In this document: piece after piece, positions 51,036-62,923 of the stretch
Layout of the letters: every line of letters starts with the position of its first letter
How positions within the stretch are numbered: the first letter of the stretch is position 1
Made by a program: the position numbers and the translations under genes
Assembly (NCBI GenBank): GCA_003991915.1
Contig: RQTK01000048.1
Coordinates: 469,898-533,897, forward strand
Direction: 5' to 3'
Length of the DNA: 64,000 bases
Source of the DNA: Elysia chlorotica
Lineage: Eukaryota; Mollusca; Gastropoda; Plakobranchidae
Notes under the pieces: model-generated
Told to the model about the DNA's origin: nothing
Seen by the model: the letters and a program-made list of their open reading frames with translations, nothing else
The model's database searches: none

Positions 51036-51117
51036 GATCAGAGGTTAGTCATGGGACTCATCCATGATATAAGAATGCTACTGACACTGGACTTTAAGAA
51101 ACCAACCCACTAACTCA
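51036..51117 (+). mobile_element. SINE 3' fragment
   Basis: GTTAGTCATGGGACTCATCC, GATATAAGAATGCTACTGAC and TTTAAGAAACCAACC follow the order of the family 3' half. Confidence 0.6.
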
Positions 51118-51251
51118 TTTGCGTTTTGTTCCATATAACATATAATAATAATAATTAGAAGAAGAAGAAGAAGAAGAAGGAGAGGAAGAACAATGCTATT
51201 TATAACAAAACATCTTTTTAGTTTCCATAAACCCTATGTAAAACAAATGAG

Positions 51252-51454
51252 GGGAGCGCGGTAGCCCATCGGCTTCCCCGGCGATTTCGTCCCCTACTTG
51301 TTGGGTCGGTATCATTTTAATGTGATCGGCTGAGACAGAGTCTTGGTATCCCTGCACTGTCTCTGGGTGACAGCTCGGAAACTTTTCATACGTAAGTATT
51401 GGATCCCGTCCACAGTATAGCTTATATAGTGCTGACGTTGGACGCTAAGCAGTG
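51252..51454 (+). mobile_element. SINE copy, nearly full length
   Basis: A degraded head (GGGAGCGCGGTAGCCCATCG), then TACTTGTTGGGTCGGTATCA, TGTGATCGGCTGAGACAGAG, CCCGTCCACAGTATAGC and GCTGACGTTGGACGCTAAGC. Confidence 0.75.
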
Positions 51455-51985
51455 ATTCTTACTTTACACTCCTGCTCAGCGCCTCATTGAGTAGTTTACG
51501 CCAAGTTATTGGTTTCTGTTTGTGATTATGTAAGGAATCTATCACGACAAAACTAATTTTAAAAAAAACGAGGACATAAGTTTATCATTTGAGGGGTATC
51601 CGATAATAATATAATGAACCACCGCTCTCCAGCGGATAGTCTAGGTTTTGTGATAACGGGGTACATGATGGAAACGAAGAAGGCAGCTAAGGGAATCTGC
51701 ACCGGTGTCAAATCAATACTCTACTCTGATTATAGAGCCATTGAATGATAAAAAAAATCATGTCTAAGGGGCTGTAAAGGCGAAGGATTTTTTCGATGTG
51801 TTTCCTTGGAATCATTGCTGTTAAGACGACGCCTAGTGGTCACTTTTCACTATAATTTTTAAGAGTGTACACACGTCTCTGATCTATCGTCATGTCGATC
51901 CAAAGATTGTACTTTGTAGTGGCAAGTGACGACACGTGCACTGGACTTGATCTGTGAATGACTGTTGCTATAAGTGTTTAATAAA

Positions 51986-52050
51986 CTAAGTGAGTTGCTT
52001 AACGCCCAACGTCATCACTATATAGGCTATACTGTGGACGGTTATGATAT
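51986..52050 (-). mobile_element. SINE 3' fragment
   Basis: The reverse complement holds CCGTCCACAGTATAGCCTAT and ATAGTGATGACGTTGGGCGT, followed by TAAGC. Confidence 0.6.
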
Positions 52051-52346
52051 TGTTTAACCTTTTCACATCGCATGATATTAAGCACACATGATATGAAGTT
52101 TCGCAGAAGTACAAACGTGATATGACAGTCAAAAAATGTACACGTTCAAGACAAAACAATCCTTCCATGACAAAAAGCTTAAAACGCGTTCACTGTTGAT
52201 ATTTTACCTAATCCATACTAAAAAGTTCGACGCGCATGAGAAAAATACCTACCCTATTCCTGTTCCATCAAATTACAATACCTAAGTTTCCCGAAACTCG
52301 CCGCCATATTGCACTAGACAAGCACAATTTTTTCGGAAAGAAAATG

Positions 52347-52547
52347 GATGCTCTTTGTACACTTCCGAAGGGCTGTTTGTGCTTCTGCGAAACTCCATAT
52401 CCTGTGTTTAGGCCTGTTTCTTGTGTGCGCATTATTTTTGGGAATTTTCAAACATTTGAAAAGGAAAAAGCTTTGATACTGTCTTATTATTTCGAAATGG
52501 AAGGTGTGCAAATCAATACAAAAAAGTGCCAGCGTAAGAGCGTATAA
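52347..52547 (+). CDS. Unrecognised open frame, possible first exon
   Basis: 66 codons from ATG with six cysteines in the first 36 residues, in a CpG-containing patch. A YY1-like GCCGCCATATTG lies about 40 bp upstream and a GTAAGAG donor-like site is at 52534. No family was recognised and no continuing exon was found, so it may be chance. The overlapping minus-strand frame of 154 codons is no more convincing. Confidence 0.15.
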   Translation, partial: DALCTLPKGCLCFCETPYPVFRPVSCVRIIFGNFQTFEKEKALILSYYFEMEGVQINTKKCQRKSV

Positions 52548-52698
52548 ACTCGCACAGCATCGTTGTGTCCTACGTGATGGGAAATGTGAATAACAGTAGA
52601 TCAAACGGGAATACTTAAATTTAATTAATGATGACACCAGCAACAGAATAGGTAGGCCTATCCCGTATAATTTTTCAAAACTCGCTAAGAGAGTAAAC

Positions 52699-52786
52699 GG
52701 GTTGGTTTCCATATTTCCTATATCGACAGCAAGGCTATATTGTGGACGGGTGCCAAGACTAACATCTGAGAACTTCACGTGCTGTT
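52699..52786 (-). mobile_element. SINE fragment
   Basis: The reverse complement holds TCTCAGATGTTAGTCTTGGC and ACCCGTCCACAATATAGCC. Confidence 0.6.
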
Positions 52787-53062
52787 TGCAGGCATATGCC
52801 TACAAAATGTCTCTGTCGGTCACACTATGCTGATTACTGAAACCGACTCAACCAGTAGGGTACGAAATCAAACAAAGAAAGCTGACTCAGGGAAAGGGAA
52901 GTCAATCTATGCCCATGGTTAATTAGTGCAGACTGTCCCGTCTAAAATGTCGCCATGTTGGAAATAAACAAGATAATCTGACTACACTAACAGCAATCTA
53001 GATGTATGATTTGCCCCAGTGTCTAGTATTATGTGTAAAATAAGCTTACATGTATTTACAAA

Positions 53063-53332
53063 GAGGTGGCTAACTGGCGCAATGGGTAGAGCGTTGGTCC
53101 TTCAATCAGGAGGTCTCCGGTTCGAAACCCACGATCGGACAAAGTGCATTGTCCTATTCATCACATACTGGTTGGGTTGGTGTCAGTATAATATGACCAA
53201 TTGAGACAGGAGTCGTCGCATTCCCACACGGTCTGTCGCAGAACGTAAACTTGTCAGACATTAGTCTAGACACACATCCGCAATGTAGCCATGCTGCTGA
53301 CGTTAGGCTTTAGTAAACTCACTGACTCACTT
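53063..53332 (+). mobile_element. Full-length tRNA-derived SINE
   Basis: The tRNA-like head (53063-53140) has an A-box region (TGGCGCAATGGGTAGAGCG) and B-box GGTTCGAAACC at 53119-53129. The body follows: TACTGGTTGGGTTGGTGTCA, AATTGAGACAGGAGTC, TTGTCAGACATTAGTC and the 3' end GCTGACGTTAGGCTTTAGTA. This copy best defines the family as a tRNA-head SINE with a conserved centre. Confidence 0.8.
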
Positions 53333-54030
53333 CGTCCCACGCCCGATGTTGAACGTAATACAGAAAGCATTTGCAATGCTGATGTGTGATTTTTCCCAAT
53401 GTAAACTACAATGTACATATAATACTACATGGAGTCATAATATATTCCTTATTGTTGTTTATTTTTCTTCACCATTAAGAGTTTTTCGGCCATAAATCAT
53501 TAAATGTACACCATTTATCTATCTGAGACCTTATAGCTATTCAGCAGTTCTATCTCAGTATCTGAATGTCCCTGTATCTCTATCTCTGTGTCTGTCAGTC
53601 TCCCCATATCCCTATATCTCTCCTTCTCTCCATGTCTCCCTCCCTTCATTTCCTGTCTCCCCCTCTCTTTCTCTGTCAATATGACATTGTCTGCCTGTAT
53701 CTTTATCAACCTGTCTTTCTGCCGGTCTGTCTGCCGTTATCACGCTCTCTTATTTGTCATCAATGTAACCCAACTCTCCCCACCTTCTCATCCATTCCCT
53801 GTATTATATTAACTAAAGAACAAACTTGATATACACCTACTACCGTCTCGATTTTCCCTCTTGAATTAAAGAAACTTTAGCAGCATTCTAAGTCAAATTT
53901 TCAGTACATTAGTCTACTTTCCTCAGACCCAAACTACACATAGCGAAATATCAAAGGAAAGAGAGACATAAACACATCTGTCTGTTATGGTTATGCGATC
54001 AAAAGCGGTGACATTTTGAGCCTTTCATTC

Positions 54031-54270
<240 letters not shown>

Positions 54271-54617
54271 GTCTGTCTCTTGCCGTCTGGTTTTCTCTTC
54301 GTTTGAAAGAAAAGTGGGATGACGCTCGCAATTTGGCCTACATGGTTTAATAGAAACAATCTGATAAAAATAGTTCAGTTTGATAAGAATGTAAGTTCTC
54401 CATACGGAACGTAGTTAGAAGGCATGAATTCTTACTAAAGTTTAAGTTGACCCATCACGCAAGAGTGGTGTGTAATGCTAATCGGTGCGATTTAATCTAG
54501 TTTTTAAAAGAGAAGCGGAATTTCGTAAAGGCCTACATCTAATACAAGTACAAGATGATACTAATACGTTTCTCGTTGTTGAAAATTTCTGCTGTTGTTT
54601 GTTGCTGAAATTTCTGC

Positions 54618-54660
<43 letters not shown>

Positions 54661-54666
54661 GTTGTT

Positions 54667-54706
<40 letters not shown>

Positions 54707-54708
54707 TG
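54618..54708. repeat. (TTA)n-(TTG)n compound microsatellite
   Basis: TTA units change to TTG units near 54660. Confidence 0.95.
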
Positions 54709-54816
54709 TTGCTGTTGTTTTTTAAAACAAAATTAGCTAGGCTTGTTATAAACAACTTCGAAAGAAAGACCCTCTCTTTTCTATATCCATACCGTATCTC
54801 CGTGTCTGTGTCTGTG

Positions 54817-54824
54817 ACTCTCTC

Positions 54825-54864
<40 letters not shown>

Positions 54865-54873
54865 ACTCTCTCT
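54817..54873. repeat. (CT)n microsatellite
   Basis: A CT array with a CTAT and a CTAACT interruption. Confidence 0.9.
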
Positions 54874-55454
54874 CCTCTCCCTCTATATCACACTTTCCAG
54901 CCCTTCACAATTCCCACCTTGAATATCTTGACGATGCTAAAACGCAGAAATGTCATGCGATTAAGATCGTCTTGTCTGTACAAACTTTATAAAGAAATAG
55001 ATAATTATCTTATAAATAAAGGCGCTCTCTATGAAAAGTTAGTACATGAACAAAGGCAAGGCAGTCCAACCGTGCAGAATGTCTGTTTAGAAAATAGAAT
55101 AGGGAGACTTTAAACTAAAACAAAGATGACTTGAGCCTAGAACTCTCTTCATTGTAACCTCGGAAATGTCAAACAAAGAGAAAAGTGAGAGAGTCTAGCC
55201 CTGATGGATCTGTCTTAAGACTTGGGAGATAATGAACTAAAAGAAAGGTGAGTGAGTCTAGCCTAGAACGATCTTCTCTAAGACTTAGGAGACGTCAAAC
55301 TAAGTAAAGGTTGAGTCGAACCGGACCTTAGTGCGCTCACCCACACAAACAGCTTGCCTGGAGGATCGGTGTCTGTAGCGCTGCCAACCCCACAAAAGGA
55401 AAAAAAGACGTTTTTGGGCGGATTTACACTTTTTGCTATGGGAGAGAGTGAAGG

Positions 55455-55735
55455 AGGTGGGGCGAACTGGCGCTAGTGGCAATCGGGATGTCCGCGGTTT
55501 CAAACCCACGAAAACTTTTTTTTTCTGTTCTTTTTTGTTTAAAATCACGTCTCCTCCTGGTTGGGGGTTGGTGTCGGAATGTAATTGTTATGATCGATGG
55601 ATATACGAGTCCTGGTACCGGTATTATAACACTGTCTCTGTATGACAGCACTTAAAATTGTCAGACTTAAGTCTTGGAATCCGCCCACGTTATATCCGTG
55701 CTGATAACGCTGGGCGTTAAGAAACCAACTAACTG
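55455..55735 (+). mobile_element. SINE copy with deleted tRNA head
   Basis: The head GGCGAACTGGCGCTAGTGGC is followed at once by GCGGTTTCAAACCC (the B-box region); the anticodon part is missing. The body is complete to TGGGCGTTAAGAAACCAAC. It ends about 330 bp before the KIX gene start codon. Confidence 0.75.
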
Positions 55736-56060
55736 CACTTTTTGCCTCAATGTTCAACTATTCGCTTGGAATTGACGGCCAGGCAGGTAGTCAGGTTGGC
55801 AGGTCGGTATGTGGCCTGAAGATGTAGCAGGAATCCAGCACAGGTCTGGAATTACTCACTCGGCCCCTCTCTGATGCGGAGAAGCACACATCACCTGAGT
55901 CTTTCTCCACCTGTAGCTTGTACTGTTCACTTCAGTAGGTTAAGCCTACGACTCACTGGTCTTGGATCTCTGATACACGTACAGCTACTAAGACTAGAGA
56001 TAGCTCAGAACCCTAACAATAGCACCAGCAGCAGGTTTTACAGAGTAGGCCCTATAGACC

Positions 56061-56068
56061 AAGATGGC
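56061..56068 (+). promoter_or_regulatory. YY1-like motif over the KIX gene start codon
   Basis: AAGATGGC, with the ATG being the start codon. YY1 sites at this place are common in broadly expressed genes. Function is inferred. Confidence 0.3.
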
Positions 56069-56871
56069 AGACACAGAAAACGAGGTACAGGTCGTCTCCG
56101 ACGATCCTCAAGAGCCTGTAAAACCGATGGAACCAGAAGAAGAAACTGTGGACACTGAGGAGTGGAAGATGGAGAAATACAGAATCAAAGTCGTCGAAAG
56201 GATGTAAGTTCTGTTGAAATTTTTCTGCCCTTTCCAACTTTTTTGTGTGGTTTCAATTTGGACTTGTAGGAGCGTAGCCTGCACGTGATAAAGTACCCTT
56301 TTCCACAGAAGCCTTTGACTTTTTGTTGAAACTGAAGTACCTCATATGTATTTACATTTTGGACTCGGGTTTCTTTTTATACATTTTCCATCAAAAGCCT
56401 CTAAATTTTTAAGTAAGACGGACATTCCTCTGTTTAACACGTTGTCGTCTAATTTCTACTTATACTATATTTTACGTCTATTGCAAGAATGTGACCTTAA
56501 ATACACCGTCCTTCGTAGCCTTACTTTCTTCTCAGCCCGCCTTTCCCCCGTTAACTTAGACCTTTCATTCCGCTTCTATAACGCATAGGTAAATCCGATC
56601 AATTTTTTTGTAGCTTTGAACTGCGTCTTTTTTCTAGATGTATTTTTAATGTTGAATCCCCCATGTTTAGCTATAATTCCATGTTTTGCCGCTCTCTTCT
56701 GTTGTTACTATCATCCCTCCGAGATTTTTCTTACAGTGTATTTTTGTTTTTTCTAGCCAAGACGAAATCACAAAAACAGAATCTGAAGTGACAAAGACAG
56801 CAACAGAGCTCGAGGAATTTGCTTACAACAAAGCCGTTTCTAAGGTATGTAATGGGGATGTATTAGATTCC

Positions 56872-56919
<48 letters not shown>

Positions 56920-58243
56920 AGAGAGTGAGAGAGACAGATAGAGACACAGACAGACAGACGGACAGACATAGGCAGAGAGAGACACACAGACAGACATAGA
57001 CAGCGACAGGCAGTCAGAGACAGAGATAGACAGACAGACAGAGACAGGTAGTCAGAGACAAGTCAGCTACAGACACAAATAGACAGAAAGTGGGATAGAT
57101 AAACAGATCCCAACAGACAAACAGACAGACAAACAGACTGATCTATACACAGAGAGACATAGAGAAGGATTGTATTAGTAGATCGACAACTAGGAGGTCT
57201 CAGGTTTGAATAACAACTAAAGCCTCTATCTTTGTACACGTATATGAATCTCCTGGAAACTTGTCGCTGTTGTTTCTTCTTCATATTTTTCTTCTTCTTC
57301 TTTTCCTCCTCTTCCCTACATACCTCCTCCTGTTGTTTCTTTGAATATTCAAAAACTATTAACTATATCATAATGTAATGCCAGAAATATTTTAATTGGT
57401 GCAACTTGATATCTAAACTGATTGTCATGATATCCTGGAGTTATTTATTTTTGTATTTCGATTTAGTAAAGATATTCACAACTTGGAAACTGTATAGATC
57501 TATTAATTTAAGAAGAATTTATATTATAATGATAATTAGGCCAGAGTTTTTAAACACTCAACCTCAAGGCCAACTGAAATTTTAACATAGTTTCCACATA
57601 AAATACGAGTTCTTTTGGATCTGTAAACTTATAATTTTGCTGATGTTTTATTCTATTTCAGAGAACATATCTGGACTTTATCGCTAGAATCTTGGTGTAT
57701 GTAGCACAATTCAGTAAGTGCATATATTTATTTGGCCTTTTTTTTCATATTATTTTTCCCAAATAGGATTATACTCTCGGAAAAAAAAAAAAACAACTTT
57801 TACCTGTCTGACTCCCAACCACAACTTTAACACACTTCCCTTTTTTCTCCTCTTTTTTATATTCCTCCATTCTGCATCTTCTTTTGTTTATTTCTGTCCG
57901 TTTCTTTGCCTCTTGCTTTTTCAGTCTGTCTGCCTGTGTCTCTCTCTTCTCTCTTAGTTTGTCTCTGTCTGATTTTGTCTTTGAATCTCTTCTCTCTCCT
58001 TATATAATAATTATCTATTTTTGTCTCTTTCTCTGTGTGTCTGTATCTGTCTCTCTTTAGTTTGTATGTTTGTTGGACTGTCTGTCTGTGTCTGCCTATC
58101 TGTCTGCCTCTGTCACTGTCTCTCTCCCTTTTTTCTCTATTAGCTTACTTTCTCCCCCCCCCCCCCCCGCCCGTCCTCCCCTATCCCTCCCTCCTTTTCN
58201 NNNNNNNNNNNNNNNNNNNNNNNNNNNNNNNNNNNNNNNNNNN

Positions 58244-58293
<50 letters not shown>

Positions 58294-58780
58294 GTTGTCT
58301 TCATGTATATGTCTACACCCCTTAATAAAACCCTCTGTGTTTTTTCTTCTTATATAAGCATAATCATTTTATTTCCATTAAATGAAAATTGACCATGATT
58401 CCAAAGTATAATAACACATAAATATGATTATCCATCATAAGTAAACCTCTTTATATTGTTTGTGTTCAAATACTTTTATATTAGAAAAACATAATGGCTA
58501 CTACTTTTCTTTTTTAATATATAGTGAGCTATGTTTGCTGAAACAAATCTCACTCAATAAAAAAATAGCAACAAAACCCCCCAAGGAAAATTACAAAACT
58601 GTTAATTTAGATACTAATGTTGCTTAGTAAAGTAATCTAAGTTCTATGATCTTCTCTATTCCCTTATCTTTTGAAGATGAGAAGAAGGAAGAGAAGGCCA
58701 GGGCAGAAGAGAAAGGCAATGCTGAGGAGTCTGAAACTGTTAAACAGGAGGATGAAAGCCAGGAAACCACAGACTCTTAA
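56064..58780 (+). CDS. Stand-alone KIX-domain protein (MED15-like)
   Basis: Coding exons: 56064-56203, 56757-56844, 57662-57713 and 58677-58780; 384 nt, 127 aa, phases consistent. An acidic N-terminus (1-33) is followed by a predicted three-helix KIX domain (about 33-94): W34, R40-x-K42-V43 and RIQDEI, then ELEEFAYNKA, then RTYLDFIARILVYVAQF. The order matches the MED15 KIX (RQKLVSQIED, ESHVFLKAK, DEYLSLVARLI). KIX domains bind activator peptides; in Mediator they receive activator signals. The rest is a short Glu/Lys-rich tail ending in a stop. Full MED15 is several hundred residues with Gln-rich and C-terminal Mediator-binding regions, all absent here, so core Mediator function is unlikely without a partner. 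A 3' UTR intron is likely. The 44-N gap is in intron 3. Confidence 0.8.
56873..57150. repeat. (GA)n and GACA-rich tract in KIX gene intron 2
   Basis: About 42 bp of GA repeats followed by about 230 bp of degenerate GACAGACA and GAGACA repeats. It starts about 30 bp after the exon 2 donor. Confidence 0.9.
58153..58290. repeat. Assembly gap flanked by poly(C) and (CT)n
   Basis: A C-run at about 58153-58168, 44 N at 58200-58243, then CT repeats to about 58290. The gap falls in low-complexity DNA in intron 3 of the KIX gene. Nothing suggests a missing exon, as exons 3 and 4 join in phase. Confidence 0.95.
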
Positions 58781-58813
58781 TGCTTGTATCTACAGGTAGT
58801 TTTTCATTACCTC

Positions 58814-58817
<4 letters not shown>

Positions 58818-58850
<33 letters not shown>

Positions 58851-58900
58851 ACTTTTCCCCTCTCTAGTTTTCTCCCCCCCCCCCCCCCCCCCCCCCCCCC
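58818..58900. repeat. Two poly(C) runs
   Basis: C-runs at about 58818-58850 and 58875-58900, separated by ACTTTTCCCCTCTCTAGTTT and ending in a short CA repeat. Confidence 0.9.
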
Positions 58901-60432
58901 ACACACACACATCTTCTTCTCTCTAATCCCATCATAAGCATGCAGCATATATCTTGATGTACTAAAATCCCAAACAGGAACATCTTATTTTACAAAGCCT
59001 GAATTCACTCCACTAGAATGTAAACATCGATATCTCAAGAATGTGGAAAGTTTTCAGTATCAGATCAGTAACTTCTACCTTAGGGTAATATGCAATTTGC
59101 TTACTGTATGAAAATTTGCATTAACTTAAGCCTCTTCCAAAAGAATAAAGCAGAACGTGTACAGACTCCAACTTAATTTCTGTTACTTCAATTTAGTTTT
59201 TGAGTTTTGCTGGTTGAGAGACATTAACTAGATATAATCATTAAAAGATTTATCTCAATTAACATAGTTAGAATGTATGATAAAATGATATATTAATTAT
59301 TATACCATATTTATTATTTCAGGAATCAAATGCACATTTGTGGAATTGAAGAGAATCGAAGGGTTTATCAAACGCATATTTTCCAACAGCCATATATATT
59401 TTGTACGGCCATCTCATGTAAAGGGAGTATCGCATTTTTTTTTGAATGAGGGAATGAGAAGAGGAGAGATAATTGTGAGGTAACAATCTTTAGATCTCAA
59501 CTTTTTAAACTCTTTTGTACTATTTTTCTCTGTGCTGCCAATTCCATAAATTATACATTTTATTTATGTATAATGATAGAAACAAAATTTGTTGTAAAAT
59601 AGTCCCAAATGTTGTGTTTTGACTTCTTCTATATAATGAGAAGTTCATTTGAACCAAAGACATTGAAAACAAATCTACTTTATCCCAATATTGTTTACTT
59701 GTGAACTTTTCTGCTTCTTTTCTTTTATTTATGAAAACAAGACATACAAAAAAATCAATCACTCACCCCTATCGACCCTCTAACTTTCTTTTAGAAATAC
59801 AGCCACACAATAAATAAGTAAAACATAATAGATAATTTAACATTTTAACTACTTAAATGCGATGGGATGTTATTGCTTGCTTCCATGCCGGACACCCCAT
59901 TTCTACTAAAAGAATGAAGGAAAAAGGACAAAGCAGTTCTGAACTGACAAACTATTGAAAAAAAAAGCACTTTTGCTTGTGTCTCTTCAACCACACAACA
60001 TATGTGGACTTGGTGTAAAACCTGCAGTGTTTAATCTTGATAAAATTTAAAAGAAAAATAACTTTGTTTTGTATTAATTATACATCAATTCAAATAATAA
60101 TTGGTTATTGTATAGCCTTTTCAAAAACCATAATTATTTCGATTTCAATTTTTGAAATTTTCCCGTTTAGGGAAACAACAATTGTTGTGATATCAAAGCT
60201 TTATCCAAGTAAATTTGCCTTGTAAAATCTTATCTTTATTCTTAGTTATTGGACTTTGTACTACTCTTTGATGATTGCTATTATCAAAATTTTTTACCTT
60301 ACTTTTAAAAATTATATTCTATAGTTTGATGATACATGTACGATATTATTTTATCTACTGAGAAATGTTCGCTTCATGTTGATTGAAAACAACTTTTATT
60401 ATCCATTTTCCATTTTCGTCTTTATTTAAACC

Positions 60433-60442
60433 AATAAATAAA
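60433..60442 (+). terminator. Candidate KIX gene poly(A) signal
   Basis: Overlapping AATAAATAAA, followed by TTATTGTTTTG, TTTTTGTTTGTTATTAAG and a GT microsatellite, a strong GT-rich context. Confidence 0.5.
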
Positions 60443-60482
60443 CCCTTAAAATTATTGTTTTGAAGCTTTTTGTTTGTTATTA

Positions 60483-60484
<2 letters not shown>

Positions 60485-60560
<76 letters not shown>
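60485..60560. repeat. (GT)n-(GA)n compound microsatellite
   Basis: GT units followed directly by GA units. Confidence 0.95.
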
Positions 60561-60566
<6 letters not shown>

Positions 60567-61522
60567 TGAAATAAAGATATTATGTCCATGTGAACAATTA
60601 TCGCATTCGAGCAAAATCTGTTGATCCTTTTAACATTTTCATTGTATCGTCATCTATTGAAAACTTAGATTGCTTCAGATGTTAGTGTTCAGAATACAGT
60701 AGGTTATAGCATTGTGTCAATCAAACTTAATTAAATTGCTCGCTTGTTCAAACAAGAAAGAGAGAATTGATAAAAATGAATCATTTCATAGTCAGTCACG
60801 AGGCTTTGTTTTTAAATGGAAAAGGAAAAAGTCAATCCTTTTTTTAACGAATAAACCCACACACGCAATAGTCGAAAGTGCCTTGGTTTTTTTTTTTATG
60901 ACAAAGGGGTTAACACACTGGACATCCAAGTCTCTAGGTGTTGTCTTCAACCCTTCTTTCCGCTCCGCCATTCCAAAAAAAATATTAAAGTTTTTTATAT
61001 CATGTATGTAAGGTGTAGATGGGTTCATAATCTTTGAATTTCTAATTACACCGTCGCAACTGGCGCATTATATGCTGATATTCACGACACACGTTTCTTA
61101 GTTTGTTTATGGGATTAATCGACATTGATTTTTGCTTTCTACTTTTCAAATACATGTATAGCATCAACTTAAAGGCTAACTTTTGTTTTCTCATTTAAAG
61201 GACCATTGTGTCAAATTAATGTGTCCAATTGCTTGTTGCCTGTGGTTTTACTCGTATTATAAAGGAGGCACGATTGGGGAGGAAAGTCAGGAGGGCGCAA
61301 TATAACATTCTTCAACCGACTTCGATTTGCAGGCAACAAACAGACAGGCTTAGTTTATTTTATAAATTATGATTAAAAATGATATGTTGATGACAATGAA
61401 AAAAATGCATAGCAAGAAAATAATTAATTCTTTATGTTTTGCAAGTCGTCACAGATAAGAAACTTCCCGGCGCATTTTTTTTTTTTTGTTTTTTTGCTGG
61501 TGTGGTTTTGTACCAAAATGAG

Positions 61523-61778
61523 AACAAAACGATACGAGACGTCATTATATTTTCCATGTTTTTTTTGTCAGAATGTGGTGTTGGCAATTACATATCTAGT
61601 TCTGCAGCCCAAATACAACCCATAATAATGGACTGATCTAACTTTCCACCAGTCAACGGCCTCTTCATTGTGGAAGATTTAATTTCATACAAGGGCGACA
61701 ATGCTGTCATTTACTCGTTTACTCGCCAAAGGTTTGGCTGGTTTACCCCAAAGAAAAAAAAAATAAAGACTTTCTGAA
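61523..61778 (+). repeat. About 256-bp direct repeat, copy 1
   Basis: Begins AACAAAACGATACGAGACGT and includes GGGCGACAATGCTGTCATTT and ACTCGTTTACTCGCC. It matches 63269-63524 nearly throughout. Confidence 0.85.
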
Positions 61779-61830
61779 ATTGCATGTATTTTCTTTGAAG
61801 CCTACGATTTGGATCAATGGAAAAAGCGGC

Positions 61831-62364
61831 ACTCCTTGAGTTTTGTGGTCCCTAGCCTGTGGGCGATCAAATGGCTTGGTGGGCGGGATTCGAGGGGTAG
61901 ACGGGTAGGATTCGATTACATGGGAGTCAGTCAAACTTTGAAGAGAGAGGGAGGGAGAGAAATGTAATTGACAGACAAACAGAGCAAGCGAGTATGAGAG
62001 ACAGAGATAGAGATCTAAAGTTTCAATTGCTTAACAGATCAATCTGGCCTAATTCTTATGTGCTTGTGTATGTTGTCCCCACCCCCCTTCCCCGCCGGCA
62101 TTCTACCAGTGTTCAAATAAACAATTGAATACAATCAAATCTTTCGTGTCTTTTTGAATCAAACAAAACATGCCAATACAATAAAAAAAAGGTAACAAAA
62201 AAAGACAAAGTACAGCTGGCAGATATTTTAATCAATTTTAATAATAAAAAAAGAAAGACAGAGATTGCAGCTGGCTGGTATTTTATTCAATTTTAATTTA
62301 TTCGAATTCTGGCCTCCCACCCATTTGATCGCCCACAGGCTAGGGACCACAAAACTCAAAGGAG
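61831..62364. mobile_element. TIR-bounded MITE, copy 2
   Basis: Left end ACTCCTTGAGTTTTGTGG to GGGCGATCAAATGG, right end its inverse (CCATTTGATCGCCCACAGGC to ACTCAAAGGAG), so the TIRs are about 43 bp. Like copy 1 (4561-5043) it has an AG-rich patch and tandem AAAAAGACA/TACAGCTGGC blocks. Confidence 0.8.
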
Positions 62365-62371
62365 AGGCGAT

Positions 62372-62495
62372 TTTAGATCATTTATAACATTGTAAAGTAC
62401 CAATACAAAGAAAAAAAAAAACAACAACAAACTGAGATGATCTAATCTAGATCTAGATCTAGAAAAATGATATGTTTATGACAATGAAAAAAAGC
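62372..62495 (+). repeat. Tandem-duplication block, copy 1
   Basis: Holds AGATCATTTATAACATTGTA and CTGAGATGATCTAATCTAGA, matching 63545-63640. Its right end (AAAATGATATGTTTATGACA) matches 61375-61408. Confidence 0.75.
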
Positions 62496-62496
62496 T

Positions 62497-62545
62497 GGGC
62501 GTGGTGGTGGTGGTAGTGGTGGTGGTGGGGGTCGTGGTCCTGTTG
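62497..62545. repeat. GGT-rich patch
   Basis: GTGGTGGTGGTAGTGGTGG with near repeats. Confidence 0.8.
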
Positions 62546-62923
62546 CAAAAGGATAAAAGTATCTTTTTGGCTAAATTGATCACCGTAGCTTACGGAGTAG
62601 AAGCCCGGTCATTAGGATCAAATCTCAAACGACGCAAGGGAGGGGCAAAGAGATTCCCTATTTTCATTTAAAAGACACATTCTTCAAGAATTCGTTCAGA
62701 CAACTTCAATCATGAACAAGATATTCTAAGACTTATTTTGTAAATTGTGGTAGAGGGTCTATTTTTATAAAAGCCCATATTCTACCCTGGGATAAAAGTA
62801 AAAAAGCAAACAAACAACATAAATGCCTGTTACACGGGTGGCATTGCGACTGGGGATTATCGGCAGACCTTCCAAAATGGGACAGTCACCCCACCCCAGT
62901 AGCCTACATGCACACATTATGTA

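Larger units (their letters stand above)
58781..60445 (+). other. KIX gene 3' UTR with probable intron
   Basis: Shortly after the stop a donor-like ACAG|GTAGTT (58794/58795) faces an acceptor TATTTCAG at 59316-59323, suggesting an intron in the 3' UTR. It spans two long C-runs. The UTR would then continue to the poly(A) signals near 60433. Confidence 0.45.

Noticed and set aside
52314..52778. 154-codon minus-strand frame, the longest unassigned one
   Set aside because: It includes a SINE fragment (52699-52786), shows no recognisable family or composition bias, and overlaps a plus-strand frame of similar quality.
53063..53140. tRNA gene at the head of a SINE
   Set aside because: A and B boxes are present, but it continues directly into the SINE body, lacks a paired acceptor stem and has copies elsewhere.
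55874..56158. 94-codon plus-strand frame
   Set aside because: It overlaps KIX gene exon 1 in another frame and has Arg-rich chance composition. The KIX frame has splice and domain support.
58035..58357. Open frames running across the N gap
   Set aside because: They consist of microsatellite-derived residues and unknown bases.
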